Shown: one piece after another, positions 23,431-35,888 of the stretch | Layout of the letters: each line of letters opens with the position of its first letter | Position numbering within the stretch: position 1 is the stretch's first letter | From: Gnetum montanum | Taxonomy: Eukaryota > Streptophyta > Gnetopsida > Gnetales > Gnetaceae | Length of the DNA stretch: 64,000 nt | Direction: 5' to 3' | NCBI GenBank assembly: GCA_015680685.1 | Contig: MNCI01008335.1 | Span: 857,925 to 921,924 of the forward strand | Notes under the pieces: generated by a model | Told to the model about the DNA's origin: nothing | Seen by the model: only the letters and a program-made list of their open reading frames with translations | The model's database searches: none | Program-made: the position numbers and the translations under genes

Positions 23431-23601
23431 ATTACCCATTCTAGATGGGTCTTAACTTAAATATGGTAGTAGTATTTGATTGTCTTTAAGGGATAATATC
23501 GAAGAAAGATACACCTAAGGAACCTCATAGCATATTTCAAATACATTTATTCATAGAGCAAATAAACAAAGATCTAGCTCTTCATGGAGTTGAATGGTTG
23601 A
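23431..23601. other. Gap between E2 and E4, nothing recognised
   Basis: 171 bp of AT-rich sequence with no gene or repeat signature. Its last five bases, GTTGA, are the left target duplication of E4. Confidence 0.5.
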
Positions 23602-24345
23602 TGATGAGCGGCGAGGTACCCCTACGCTCAACCATATGAATATGAGCATTTCATGCATGATCCGGTCAAATTCCAAGGGCTAAGTGCTTATGCACCCTTG
23701 TGGAACAAGGACGGGGTGGTTGATCGTTATCTTCCTAAGCTTACCTATACATCACGATTGTATGGTTAAGTAAACTTGAGGCATATGATTTTTATAGCTT
23801 TTATGTTTTTATGTCCTACGCTAGTAGGGAAGGAGAGAGGTAACTAAGTGACTAATTTAACTTAACTACTCATTAACTAAGTTCTAACTAATCCTAACAC
23901 CAGCATCCATTCCCACTTNTAAAATAAATGCATAAGAAAATAAAATAAAATAAATGCGTAAGAAAACAAATCTCAAGTGCTGCAAGGATGAATCGAAGAG
24001 CTCATCTTTATTGCCGTATACAAGGTGTATTCAAGTACATAATGCTCGAATAAAGATCCATCCACACTTAGACCTCCTGCTGCGGGCACTTGGAAAATAC
24101 TTTAACTTTCAAATAGACTACAAGAGTTTCGCTACTTGACTGCTAAAAGACTTCCATCCCAATTGTATGCTTGGGCACTATATTTATAGGCTTGGGAGCA
24201 ACTCCTCTAATAATTAGAGTAACCACTCTAATAATTAGACTAACTACTAAAATAACCACTAGAGTAACCACTCTAATAATTAGAATAACTGCTAAAGTAA
24301 CTGCTAGAGTAACCACTCAAGTAATTAGAGTAATTGCTCTCATCA
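23602..24345 (-). repeat. E4 3' LTR, shortened at an N
   Basis: TGATGAG...CTCATCA, 744 bp against 949 bp for its partner. The missing segment (about 32890-33060 in the 5' LTR) falls exactly at the single N at 23919, which suggests an unresolved assembly join rather than a real deletion. Minus-strand TATA (CCTATAAATA) lies at about 24180-24190. Confidence 0.88.
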
Positions 24346-26250
24346 TACCCCCACGACTAAATGAAAACTCATCCTTGAGTTCCTTACAAAATATTGGGAA
24401 GGTAACTGATGGTGGAATGGGATGACAGACTCAACGTGCCCAGTGAATAGATCAATAAGCACATTACAACATTAGTGTTCATGACCATTGTGGTGAACAC
24501 TCATACATAAATGACATCCAAGCCTTTATTTGGCAGCTTGGAGAGAAAAAGAGAGAAAGAAGATGAAGCATGTTGCTGCCAATGCTAAGATTGCACCTTC
24601 CATTGTTTATCCATAGCCATGCCACCAAACTTACTCCTTTCATAAATGCTCCAGTTTCGGTCTATCCTTAGTACTTCCTCCAAGCCCAATCCATTGTTTG
24701 TATGATCGTCATCTACACACACAACATAGTCACAAATGAGCAAGGATAGATAAACCATAATACAGTTGATACCTTGCCTCGATATGAAGTGCATTGGCTA
24801 AGTTGTGATTATGGTAGAAACTAGTTCGGAGATTTATCACAGGTGACTACCCAAGGTGTAGGGGTTAGGCGAATAGTAAAATGAAGAAAATTGAAAAATT
24901 TATGCCAGGGCCCCCACGACTAAGTGTGAATCTCCAGTAGCTATAAGATAGAAAAATATGAGGAATAAGAAAGATGGGAAAAAATAACAATAACAATGCC
25001 AATAAAATGGATGTCATGGATGGGGAAGAAACAAGAGATGATTGATTGCAAGAAATGTTTAAGGAAAAGAACTTAACAATTGCACCAAAAAGGAATGCCA
25101 GTGGGTCCTCCCCAAAGCAGGCTCATGCCTTTTATGCCTTGACAAACCCACAAACCATAGAGTTCGTAGGCTCTAGGAATGTCATTTGGAAGTAAGAGTT
25201 AAAAACTTACCCATAAGAATTCACCAAAGAAAAACAATGCATCAACCCAGAATGGACTAATGATAAAACTGGCAATGAGGTGAAAAATGGGAAGAAGGAT
25301 GGAGAGGAGAGAATGGAATGGAATCCTAAGAATAAGGTTGTGTAACGTCCCTTGTGTATTTCATGGTTAAGATGATTGAATAGAACTCATCCCAAATCTA
25401 GACTCAAACAAACCACATCCAGTGACCTCACATCAACAGACTTGACCAATCGATCCACTTGAAGCAACAAGAATGCTTCCACAAAGAGTCACCACCATTC
25501 CAAGGAGAGCAAGATGGAGAAGCAGGAAGCAACAAAGGGCCTTAGTTAGAGGGAACCTTTAGGCATGGGTAACATGTCTTTTCAGTTCCATAACCAGTGC
25601 TTGTAGCCCATATTGCTTTATTATGTCTAAGGGGTATGCTTTGAATTCTCACACCCTTTTTTTTGTGAGAACCACACCATGCAAAGACTTATTTTTATTC
25701 ACTCAGCTTCCCAATTTTTGAACAATGTCAGAATGGCGAAAAACCCAAGAAAAAGCATCTAAGCACCCAAGAGAATGGCCAACACAAATGCATCGAATCT
25801 CCTTGAAGTCATACCCTTTTCATCCTTTAAGTCTTCCTTGGTTTGAAAAGTACCTAGCCACCAATTCATTAAAAGTTTACTTAGAAAAGGAGGACTGTAC
25901 AGTTCCAAGCCAAAGGAGACCATAGAGTTGTATGGATGAGTGGACGGTATGTACTTATTGCTTGTTTTACCAAAAGAACCATACCTTAATATCAACATCA
26001 TAATTCAAAGGTAAAAGCTAAACATTAGTAATTAATATGATATAATTCAATCCACCATCATGAGCACTTATTAGATGAAGAATAAAAATAAATCAAGCAA
26101 ACAAAAAAATAGTAAAAACATGAATAATGGTGTAAAATAAAAATAAGAAAAGTTGGAAAAATGTGTAAAACAAAAATTCAAAAAGAACTGAGGGCCTAGA
26201 ACGGTTAGCATAGGTGGTCATCTCCCCCATAACTAAGTTGGAAGGAGGAG
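24346..26250 (-). other. E4 post-integrase region, no supported gene
   Basis: Begins (minus strand) after the integrase with A/T-rich sequence and ends at the polypurine tract GTCGTGGGGGTA (24357-24346). Shares non-coding blocks with E3 14.6-16.4 kb. Small frames here have no recognisable domain, and the E3 coiled-coil frame has no counterpart. Confidence 0.6.
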
Positions 26251-26270
26251 ATCCGAAATAGTGAGCAGGG

Positions 26271-27420
26271 TTATCCATCAAGAGAGGTAGCATGTGTACT
26301 GGCTGTCCTAAGCTCATGAAAAGGTTTCGTTTGTTGCACGTTGACCAACAGTTTCTTGGATGGGCTCTTAGATTTGTATATTGTCATGGCCCCTGAAGGA
26401 AAAGTTGCATAAATAATATAAGGTCCTTCCCATAGTGTTTGAAATTTAGTACGTTGTGGCACATGTGTGGGATTCCAGTAGAGAACCTTATCTCCCAGTT
26501 AATATTTAACTTTCCTAATCCTTAGGCCATGACATTGCTTATTGAATGCCTTGTACAATTCGTTAGGTGACAGGGTAGCTAGTTAGTTTTCATTTGGCAA
26601 ATTAAGGGTTACTAACCATTGTTTTTGTGCTAGGTCTAGGTCAAGGTTGAGGTCACATGTCATGGATAGTGTACAGAGCTCAATTTGAATAGGAAGAGTT
26701 GGTAATTTATTGTACACTAACTCATAGGGAGAGTAGCCTGTAGGGAGTTTCCATGTGGAGCGGTATGCCCAAAGAGCATCATTCAATTTAGTGCTCCAGT
26801 CTCTCTTAAACTTGCTAATAGTTCTTGTCAATATTTTCGTAATCTCCCTGTTGGTAACTTCGACTTGACTGTTCGCTTGGGGGTGATATAGTATTGTTAG
26901 TTTGTGTTCAACCCCTAAGCGTTGCATTAATTTCCGAAAAGTTACACCTATGAAGTGCATACCATTGTCTGAAATAAGTACACGCAGCACACCAAACCTG
27001 TTTATGATTTGTTGTTGAACAAATCGTGTAGTTGTAGATGATGTACAATCCTTAATAGCAGCTGCTTCTACCCATTTTATTAGGTAATCAATAGTAACAA
27101 TAATATAAGCCTTTCCATTGGACATTGGTGTAATTGTCCCCATAAAATCAATTCCCCAAATGTTGAAGGGTTCTAATGGTTGAATCTATTGTTGCAAACC
27201 CTTCATTCTAGTAGTCATTCCCCCATCACGTTGACAGCGCTCAAAAGATTGGATGAAATGATGGGCATCCCAAAATAATGTACGTCAATAATATCCTGCA
27301 AGTAGGATCTTGATGGCCATTCATCTCTTAGCGTAATGATCCCCACAAAGACCCTCATGAGCATCTTGGAGAACTCGCAATTGATCTATATTGGGAATAC
27401 ACCATCGAACCAAGCCATCG
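26271..27420 (-). pseudogene. E4 integrase
   Basis: A 186-codon open stretch (27143-26583) starts at MGTITPMSNGKAYIIVTIDY, holds the first catalytic Asp strand, then FGVLRVLISDNGMHFIG and LYHPQANSQVEVTNREITKI with Glu. It runs on to LPTGYSPYELVYNKLPTLPI. The C-terminal domain follows at 26462-26271 (RTKFQTLWEGPYIIYATFPS). Upstream, 27420-27144 has the decayed zinc-binding region. This is the least damaged pol domain in the element: D, D and E positions appear intact. Confidence 0.88.
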
Positions 27421-27467
27421 GGACACACTTTGTAAAGTTGCCCATTGATCTCCATAAAGTACTTGGC

Positions 27468-29310
27468 TCAATGAAGAAACTGTTGTTTCTTCTTAAGGTT
27501 TAACTCTTGTGATGTTTGTTGGGTGAGGAGATAGGTAAGAATGCTACTGTACCAATTTTTCTCTGTGGGTGATTGATTATTCACTACACCAGCAAAGAGG
27601 AATTCATCAGGAAAATGATCAAAAATTGAATACTCATCCTCTTTGTTGTCCCATCGCAACCGAGATAAATAATCAGCAACTACATTCTCGGTGCCCTTGC
27701 AATCGATCATCGTTAAATCGAACTCTTGTAAAATTACAAGCCATCGTATGATACGAGGGCTTACCATTGGCTTATTCATGAGGAACCGGATTGCACTATG
27801 ATCTGTATGTATGTATACTTTATATCCCAATACATAGTATCTAAACTTTTCTAGTGCAAACACTACAACCATTAATTATTTCTCTATGATAGTGTAGTTA
27901 AGTTGTGCACCAGCGATACTTCTACTTGCACAGTGGATGTAATAAGGACGCTTTCGGTCATCTAACTATGTAAGTACAGCTCCTAAAGCATAGTTGGACA
28001 TGTCAATCATGATATGGAATGATTTGAACCAATCAAGAGCTTGTAGAATGAGTGTTTCTACTAGCTTCTATTTCATATTTTAGAAAGTTAATTCGCATTC
28101 CCTGGTCCACTCGAAAGGTACGTCCTTTTTCGTTAATTCCACCAATGGTTTGGCAACCTTTGAAAAGTTCTCAATAAATCTCCTATAGTAGCCAATATGT
28201 CCAAGGAATAACTGAATATTTTTGACAATTTTTGGTTGACGAGTAATTCCTTGGATAATTTTGATTTTCTTGGGGTCTACCTCTATCCTTGTGTGTGAGA
28301 TTTTGTATCCTAGTACTACGCCTCCGTGGACCATCAAATGGCTTTTCTGCTAGTTGATCCTCAAATTGGTTTTTACACATCTTTTTAACACTTGCTCCAA
28401 CCGGTCCAAGGCTTGATCAAAGTTTTCTCCATAAGTGAAGAAATCTTCCATAAAGACCTCCACGCCATTACCTATCTGCTATTGGAATATGCTTAGAACT
28501 AGTCATTGAAATGTTGCAGGGGCATTGCACAAGCCAAACGACATCTATTTATATGCGAATGTTCCCCAAGGATTGGTGAACATAGTCTTGGCTTGGTCTT
28601 CTGGGGCTATTTGTATTTGGTTATATTCGTTATATCCATCCAGAAAACTATAATAGTGATGCCCTGCGATGGTGTCTAAGACTTGGTCAACAAATGGCAA
28701 TGGAAAGTGATCTTTGAATGTTGCCATATTTAGTAGCCTAAAAGCTATGCACACCCTCCATTTGCCTTCCTTTTTAGGCACAATAACTAAGGGGCTAACC
28801 CATTCACTATCAGCAATGGGGTATATGAACCCAGCCTTGAGAAGCTATTCGATTTCTTCCTTAACTACTTGCTTCAGCTTATGGTTCAATCACCTCTACG
28901 ATTGTCTTCGACTCTTCATGGAGGGATTAGTGTAAATTCTATGTTGGCGTATCCTAGGATCTATTCCAGTTAATTCAGGATATGACCAAACAAAGGCTTT
29001 CGACCATTTATTTATTACCTTTAGCAATTCTTCTTTCTATTGAGGAGTAAGCTTAGCGTTGATAATTACCAGTTTTCTATTTTTAAGAAATGTGTATTCC
29101 ATACCGGTGGGCAATGGTTTCAGCTTGAGGGGCTCCTGCTTAAATTTCTCAGGGATTTCCAACTTCCCCCAATTGATATTTTCAAGGTTAAGACTTGGAA
29201 GTTGGTGGTGGACTTGCTTTAATGTGTCTATGCTATTGATGTACGCATAAGTCAAACCCTCAATTGGTTCCATGCATATGAGTGAACTGCTTTCTTGATC
29301 AGTTGTCAAC
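27468..29310 (-). pseudogene. E4 reverse transcriptase and RNase H
   Basis: The linker frame 29309-29037 (MEPIEGLTYAYINSIDTLKQ, GKLEIPEKFKQE) leads into RT. MPKKEGKWRVCIAFRLLN shows Ala where E3 has Asp (RVCIDF). The catalytic box reads VEVFMEDFFTYG, so the first catalytic Asp is Glu (codon at 28448-28446). The connection domain is 28337-28080 and RNase H 27872-27468 (HTDHSAIRFLMNKPMVSPRI, GTENVVADYLSRL). Two changes at conserved acidic residues plus stops near 28079 and 27873 make it inactive. Confidence 0.9.
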
Positions 29311-29599
29311 CACTGGGTGTCTTCCTATCGTGTGGCTATTGCATACAGGCATCTTTGTATGTTAATCACTTGTGCACACTGATTGCATGTAGGAAATGCT
29401 AAACTTTGCACAAACCATGACCTCTACATGCAATTACACCTTGTGTCACTGTATGTGATGCATGAAACTTTCTTCTTCTCGATCTTTTCGAATGTATTTT
29501 CCTTTGATATTTCTAGGGAAAGATCGTGGATTCCTAGGCGTGTGTTAATGGTGCTTAGCGATGCTCTTCCCATTATGATTGGAAAGTTCCCCTTACAAT

Positions 29600-29860
29600 T
29601 GTTTACCTAAATCACTAGAAAGTCAACTAGGTACAACCACCCACAAACAGTGGTAACAATGTCTTCCACCAGTCCCAATGGGACAGTGATGGATTGGTCG
29701 ACCAACTCTAGACGGATGTTGCTCTTTTTCAATGGAGGCAAGTTCTAGGCCTTGTACATTTCTTAAGAAATCAAGTTGACATTAGAACCTGAATCCAAAA
29801 GAGCCTTGCATGATTCATTTCCAGTGATTTGTAAATATATTAGAGGACTCCTAGGATCAG
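29600..29860 (-). pseudogene. E4 retropepsin
   Basis: ALLDSGSNVNLIS is encoded around the DSG codons at 29795-29787. Downstream (to about 29600) are LVEDIVTTVCGWLYLVDFL-type residues matching E3. Frame broken by stops. Confidence 0.75.
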
Positions 29861-30099
29861 AGAATTTTCTGGGAAGATGGCCAACTTTGATCTAATCGGT
29901 GATGGCATGTGTTAGCATGACCGTATGCATTGAGTGTGGTGGTTGAGTTGAAGGGGGCTCCAAAGTTTTGATTGATACTGAGGCATCTAAAGAATCGGCC
30001 ACTTGTGATTGTAAGGGCTTGGTTGGACTATTGGTTCTAAAGAAAGGTCTTTTTTTCATGTGGTTATTGGAACCAACAATAGGTTGAGAGTTAATAGCC

Positions 30100-32437
30100 T
30101 TGTGACATTACGTTGCTACGGCTGGGTAGGGATTTCACCTTGCATAGCTAGTGCAAATTGTAGTTGAGCTATTGGTGGAAGAGATGCGGTCGAATGAGAA
30201 GGATGATATACTTGTGAAATATCGCCTTTAGAAGAGGGAGTCCCATAATACTCGTAGGCTTGGTAGTGAGTTTGAGGGGTGATGTGACTAGTGGAGTCAT
30301 GTGGGGAGATTGGCTGCTGCATGTAATATCCATATGGGTCAAGTTTCCGATAAGGATACTATTGCCTTGGTGGTAGCATTCCCCATGATTGTGGGTGCTG
30401 CCACTATTGATATTGCTCAATCGGTTGTGGTGGAGTTCCACTGGGATAATACGTTAAGGGCTGGTGGAACTGTCTTGGGTTATCTTGAGAATAAGGTAAC
30501 ATTCGAGGTGCTTATTGTTTGTTCAATCGTGGGTTGAATGCATACACCCCAAACTCCTTCAGATATGAGATTACAGGGCAACATCCCTTAGGATGGTCAT
30601 ATTGTCGTATCTCGCATCCACTATCATTGTCTATTTCTGACTCTACACCCTCTTCAATGATGGCAACTTTTCCCTTACCCTTGCTACATGCATGTTCAGC
30701 TACTCTCTTTTTTCTTTTTTCATGATCACTACCTTGCTCTCTAGACTCCTCTACTATTTTAAGAACAGTTTGAAATCTATTGTCTAGGGAATCCCACATT
30801 TGGTCTACCTTTGCTAAAACTTCTGATGTCATCTTTTGGATAGGCAAAGTTTTCCTATTCACCATCTCTTCAAGTGGTGACTCTTCTTCATCCTCACAAA
30901 ATCTTACTCCCTCTTCCGAAGGGAAGGATCTCATTTATACTCTTCCGCACTTTCTCTCTTCCGTAGCTCACCTTCTTCCTTAGTAACTTATTCCAATAGT
31001 CTTTGAATTTGATGGGACCTAAGCTCAGATAGTCTTCCTTGGGCATAACTCCCAAGGGTTCTTCTCATTTCATGCCTAAGCCCATCCATGAGATGGCGTA
31101 GTTGATCCCTTTGCGAATTACCATGACCAAGACAATGATGTAACAGTGCATAGTATTGGCCCATGGCAGCATCCAAGGGTTCATGTCCTCCTTGTTTCTA
31201 GCCTTGGATTTTCTTTTGTAAGTTAGACACTCGGGAGTATGTTTGGTACTTGTCATTAAATAGTTCTAACATAGTACTCCACCTACAAATGGATTTCGGT
31301 TCTAAAGAATGGTACATGCTTTCCACTTCTTTAACTAATGTCCGTGGGAACAACTTAAGTTTTTGTCATTCATTCTCTATGTTCTGTAAGGCACATGCAT
31401 CATGGAATGCTTGTAAATGATTCTGAAGATCAGCGTTGTATCCCCCTTCAAATCGTGGGATGTTGTTCATATCTAATCTCTTGATGCCTTGTTGGAATTC
31501 TAACAGCCTTAGTTATGTCTAACACACTTCAAGTAGTGAGTAGGGGTTCATTGTGATCGTCTTGTCCATGGCATCTATGATGCCTACATTGTTCCCTACT
31601 CTCCCTTCTTCTATGTTGTGACTCTCTAGAGTGCCCTCATCCCCTTTCTTGGCTGTTTTGTCTATCACTTCCACTTTGCCTACCTTTATCCATATGGTCT
31701 TTTTCTTTATGACTACATCCGGATATTGAAGGAGAGGGTGAAGGAGATGATGAGGGTGAAGAAGAAGGAGAACCGTCACCATGATGGTGTTTGCTACCTT
31801 CTCTTCTGCGGTCTTGACCTTGATCGTGATTACGATCAGAATGTCCACCTTTATCATGAGTTTGTGTCCCTTTTTCGAACCCTTTGTGCTCATGGGTATT
31901 AGAACCTGGGTTATGAATAGTGGAATGAAGGTTCTAATACACAACCCCTTGGCCAAAGTCAAGGGGATGAACATTGTTGTGTGGGTGAATGCCTGAGGTA
32001 GGTTCACCACCCTCATTTTCGCTTAAGACATGTAGGGCATCCTGGGACCACTTACCCTTCAAAAACTTATGATGTCTCTCTTGTTGCAAGTCCTTTTGAC
32101 GTTGTGCCTCTGTGGGATGGTATTCTCTCAAGTCATGGTCTTGCACAACATATTTTGCATGTAAGTGCGGCATGCCAATTCGTGTGAGAGTACGAAGAAG
32201 CATGCTCGAGATTGAACGATCGGGAGGTAACACTATGTTACCTTCTAAGTCTCACCAATGCAGTTGTTCATCTTGATGGAGGATAAAGGTGCAGTCTAGT
32301 ATATACTCATCAGGATGAATATATACTACTTGAGCTTGTTGAGGGACTGGCGGATCAACGTCATGTGTATTACGCTGCCGATTGTTTCCTGTTTCAAACC
32401 TAGGCAGTGAGGCACTTTCATACGAAGAAGGAGACAT
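30100..32437 (-). pseudogene. E4 gag polyprotein, degraded
   Basis: ATG at 32437 (MSPSSYESASLPRF). TGA replaces a codon after LHQDEQLHW near 32250, the frame continues to a TAG near 31935, and a Ser/Pro/Arg/Asp/His-rich linker follows to about 31540. The gag domain is decayed (about 31500-30988, YYALLHHCLGHGNSQRDQLR). An open stretch 30934-30512 holds a charged helix and the knuckle CEIRQYDHPKGCC with its second Cys changed to Arg. Pro/Gln/Tyr-rich tail to about 30100. Same architecture as E3 gag. Confidence 0.85.
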
Positions 32438-32554
32438 ACTTGTCTATTCAATGTGCAATGTATTCTTATTTATTATTTTCTCAATTAACCCTAAGGGTTC
32501 GTTCCAACGATGTAAATGATTTCCTATGTTCTAGTTAGCGCACAAACAACTAAG

Positions 32555-32572
32555 TCCTCGGCAATGGTGCCA
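32555..32572 (-). promoter_or_regulatory. E4 primer-binding site, Asp-tRNA type
   Basis: Minus strand TGGCACCATTGCCGAGGA, three mismatches to the Asp-tRNA site, one base inside the LTR boundary at 32574. Confidence 0.85.
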
Positions 32573-32573
32573 A

Positions 32574-33522
32574 TGATGAGCAGCAAGATACCCCTATGCT
32601 CAACCATACGAATACGAGTGTTTCATGCATGATCTGGTTGAATTCCAAGGACTAAGTGCTTATGCACCATTGTGGTACAAGGATGGGTTGGTTGATCATT
32701 GTCTTCCTAAGCTTACCTATATGTCACGATTGTATGGTTAAGTAAACTTGAGGCATATGATTTTTATAGCTTTTATGTTTTTATGTCCTGCGCTAGTAGG
32801 GAAGGAGAGTGATAACTAAGTGACTAATTTAACTTAACTACTCATTAACTAAGTTCTAACTAATCCTAACACCAGCATCTGTTCTCACTTGCTATACACA
32901 TCCTGAACCAGTGCAACACTGCTGAGATTACCAAACGCTAATTGTTACTGGGTTACCAAGCATTACACGCATGCTCGAAGTGGTCGTGCTTGTGTAATTT
33001 AACAATTTGCGTAATTGATCAAAATGAATTGTTGTGCTAATAACATAAATGTAAAGTGCATAAAATAAAATAAATGCATAAGAAAACAAATCTCAAGTGT
33101 TGCAAGGATGAATCAAAGAGCTCGTCTTTATTACCGTATACAAGGTGTGTTCAGGTACACAATACTTGAATAAAGATCCATCCACATTTAGACCTCCTGC
33201 TGCAGGCACTTGGAAAATACTCTAACTTTCAAATAGACTACAAGAGTTTCGCTACTTGACTGCTAAAAGACTTCTTTCCCAATTGTATGCTTGGGCATTG
33301 TATTTATAGGCTTGGGAGCAACTACTCTAATAATTAGAGTAACCACTCTAATAATTAGACTAACTGCTAAAGTAATCGCTAAAGTAACCACTCTAATAAT
33401 TAGAATAACTGCTAGAGTAACTGTTAGAGTAACCACTCTAATAATTAGAATAACTGCTAAAGTAACCGCTAGAGTAACCACTTAAGTAATTAGAGTAACT
33501 TCTAGAGTAACCGCTCGCATTA
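32574..33522 (-). repeat. E4 5' LTR
   Basis: Begins TGATGAGCAGCAAGATACCCC (U5 end) and ends with a decayed terminus before GTTGA. Minus-strand TATA CCTATAAATA at about 33300-33310. The U3 contains the AT-rich repeat array listed separately. Confidence 0.9.
33322..33515. repeat. AT-rich U3 repeat array in E4 5' LTR
   Basis: Repeats of 'agtaaccactctaataatta' alternating with gaataactgctaaagtaac. The counterpart in the 3' LTR is at 24195-24340 with fewer units. The array translates in both strands into low-complexity Thr/Ile/Val strings, which are not genes. It lies just upstream of the minus-strand TATA, where U3 enhancers sit. Confidence 0.8.
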
Positions 33523-33527
33523 GTTGA

Positions 33528-35500
33528 CCTATTTTGTTGGAACAAGGCTAGGATGATGATGATGATATTAATAAAGCTTCTTTCTATTTTTTCTTTTGCA
33601 ATTTTCGTGTGTTATTTTTGACACATAATGTTAAATATAACATATATTTGATGTTTGCCATGGCATTTGGAAATGAGATGTCATAATTGATATTAGAGAA
33701 AATCATGACCTAGGGAAAATCAAAATCAAGGACAAACCATGATTTAGGATGAACAATGACTAAGGTAGACCATGCCCAAACAATATGATTAAGGGTTAAT
33801 CAAAATCTATTAGTGAACAAAGGTTTAAGAGGAAACATGATCCAAAAGTGAACAATGATCTAGGTTATGGGAAGTGTGCCATGATGATCTTGGTAAAGCT
33901 AGTGAAAAGAGGAAAATCAACCATTGTGAACCAATTGGCAAAGATATGGTGATTTGTAGTCCTTTCCTAGTGCATCAATACCATATTATTATTATTATTA
34001 TTATTATTATTTGAGGGTAAGACAATAATTAAGAATATGCTTAGAACAATACCCCTAAGCTAGCATATGGTGTTTTCAATGTTGGTAGTGGGCTTTGAAC
34101 CCTATATCTTTTGGTACAAGGAAGGAAGTGTGAACTAACCAACTAAGCAATGGCTTGTGCTCAACAATCTTTTCCTGGGTTCTTTTTGAGCCTTCTCTTG
34201 TTTTGAATTTTGTCTCTTTTTTAGGGATATTCAAATCCTCAAAAGCTAGAAGGGAATGCGATATTTCTAAACTATCTAAGATCCAAGATTACTGGTAAAA
34301 TTCATAAAAGTTTAGTAAGAAAATTTCATTGTGCTAATGAGAGGAGACAACCTAAATAATAACTCCTCTACTTAATGAGTAAAGATTTTTCTTAAAAAAC
34401 AAAAACCTAAGGGGATTATGATAAGGATCAAATTAGATCAAATTAAGGATAACGATCAAACTTTGCGCCAATCTTATCTTTTCCGTAGTTTTAGCATATG
34501 CCCTTTCGTCTGAGACCAAAATTGAAGTAATCTCTGAAACCCTCTTTCCTCTCCCAATCGTCAGAACTTTCCAAATTTAAAATGTCAACATATACACAAA
34601 TTATAACCAAAACGTGCACAGATGTCTCGCTAACACGTTTAAAAATAAGCCAGCACTGCATTACCTTTGTTGACTTCCAAGAGAACCCTAGTAACTTTCC
34701 TTTCCCAGCAAAAACACAATCCTTGCTGTTTTGAAATACCATGCGTGATGATAATGCACGTTCATAAATATAGATCTGAAACAGTGAAAAAGATTTTTAG
34801 CCAATTCCAATTGACATGGCTATAAAAAGAACTCCAGAAGCAGTAGGGTTGCTGCAACATGCTTTGATGTTTTGCTTGCAACCCTCGTTTTCTCCGATGA
34901 GTTTTGCTGATCAAATACGTCAGTTCACTCTCAACCTGCATAAAGCAATGGTTACCATTTTGTAATGGTTAACGTTATGTTTGACCATAATAATATTAAT
35001 TAAAGTTGCTGACGCAAATCTTTACGCAATATTCGCAATTCGCAATGTTTCTGTTTGGTCGGAAACAATTGTTATCCAAAATCAACACGATGATAGCTAC
35101 TCGTTATGGAAATCTATCCAGTGGAGCCTCAGAATCTAAAACAAGCAAAAACGTCAAAAACTAAAGCTTCAGTTTCGAGATGAGATGATGGCGACGGGCT
35201 CTATGGGATAAACATTACATCAAGTTCATGAACAATAAAGGGAAACTCTTCAAATTTAAGAGGCGTTCGTGGTTCCATAAACGCAATAACAGACTCTAAT
35301 TTCCTTGCTTTGTAATTAAAATTTACGTCAACAAAACTGAGTTGAACGAGTTTCAGTTAGGATGTTATTGTTTACCTCTTTGAGAGGTTGTGAGTTGCGT
35401 TTGCAATCGGGACTTTGTACGGTATAAAACATAACCAGCTTTAACCAAAGCGATTTATAACACACAAACGCTGCAAAGCTTTTCAGCTTTTCAACGTTCA
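33528..35500. other. Intergenic sequence, no gene seen
   Basis: AT-rich, low in repeats shared with the rest of the window. Holds a GAT run (33551-33565) and an ATT microsatellite (33984-34011). No frame has a recognisable domain. Confidence 0.5.
33984..34011. repeat. (ATT)n microsatellite
   Basis: About nine perfect ATT units. Confidence 0.95.
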
Positions 35501-35512
35501 AAGTAATACCTG

Positions 35513-35781
35513 CAGCCGAAGGCTTACGTAACCGACCCAATCTCTTCGGAATGGGAAAAACAAAAAAACATTTACAGGATGTGAAGCCACAGGTTCAAAA
35601 TCGTTATGCAAATGGTAAAACTCCAAAATACGAAGGTCAAAGTGATACGTTCAGCCAAAGGCTCACGGAACCGACCCAATCTTTTCTGAATGCTAAAAGC
35701 AAAAAAACATTTCAGATGTTTGAAGCCACAGGTTCAAAATCGTCACCCAAATGGTAGAATACTACAATACAAAGGTCGCTA
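35513..35781. repeat. 139-bp tandem duplication upstream of CNX2
   Basis: Two units starting at 35513 and 35652 with the same order of phrases: cagccRaaggct, aaccgacccaatct, aaaaacattt, gaagccacaggttcaaaatcg, aaatggta, aatacRaaggtc. Roughly 80 percent alike by eye. The sequence is GC-richer than its surroundings and about 100-370 bp upstream of the candidate TATA box of CNX2. Confidence 0.8.
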
Positions 35782-35888
35782 CACATGGAAGCTAATTCTT
35801 AAAAGGAGTAAAAAAGCCAGCAAGAGGACACGTGCGAGAGAGAAACGAGTCAACAAAAGGTCTCCCGGTCCCCGCCACTTTACCAGCT

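Larger units (their letters stand above)
23602..33522 (-). mobile_element. E4: full-length Athila-type element (9.9 kb)
   Basis: LTRs at 32574-33522 (5') and 23602-24345 (3') are flanked by GTTGA at 23597-23601 and 33523-33527. The right terminus has decayed to CGCATTA. On the minus strand: primer site, gag, protease (DSG at 29795-29787), RT, RNase H, integrase, then about 1.9 kb without a gene. Protein phrases match E3 closely (for example TFKDHFPLPFVDQVLDTIAG, HTDHSAIRFLMNKP), so E3 and E4 are sister families; E4 lacks the env-position frame. Stops and frameshifts throughout. Confidence 0.92.

Noticed and set aside
31519-32016. 165-codon minus-strand frame in E4
   Set aside because: It is out of phase with the gag linker; the true phase gives the Ser/Pro/Asp/Arg/His-rich linker seen in E3 gag.
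33291-33485. Long Thr/Ile/Val repeat frames on both strands (also 24171-24425)
   Set aside because: They are translations of the AT-rich U3 repeat array of the E4 LTRs, open only because the repeat unit lacks stops in those phases.
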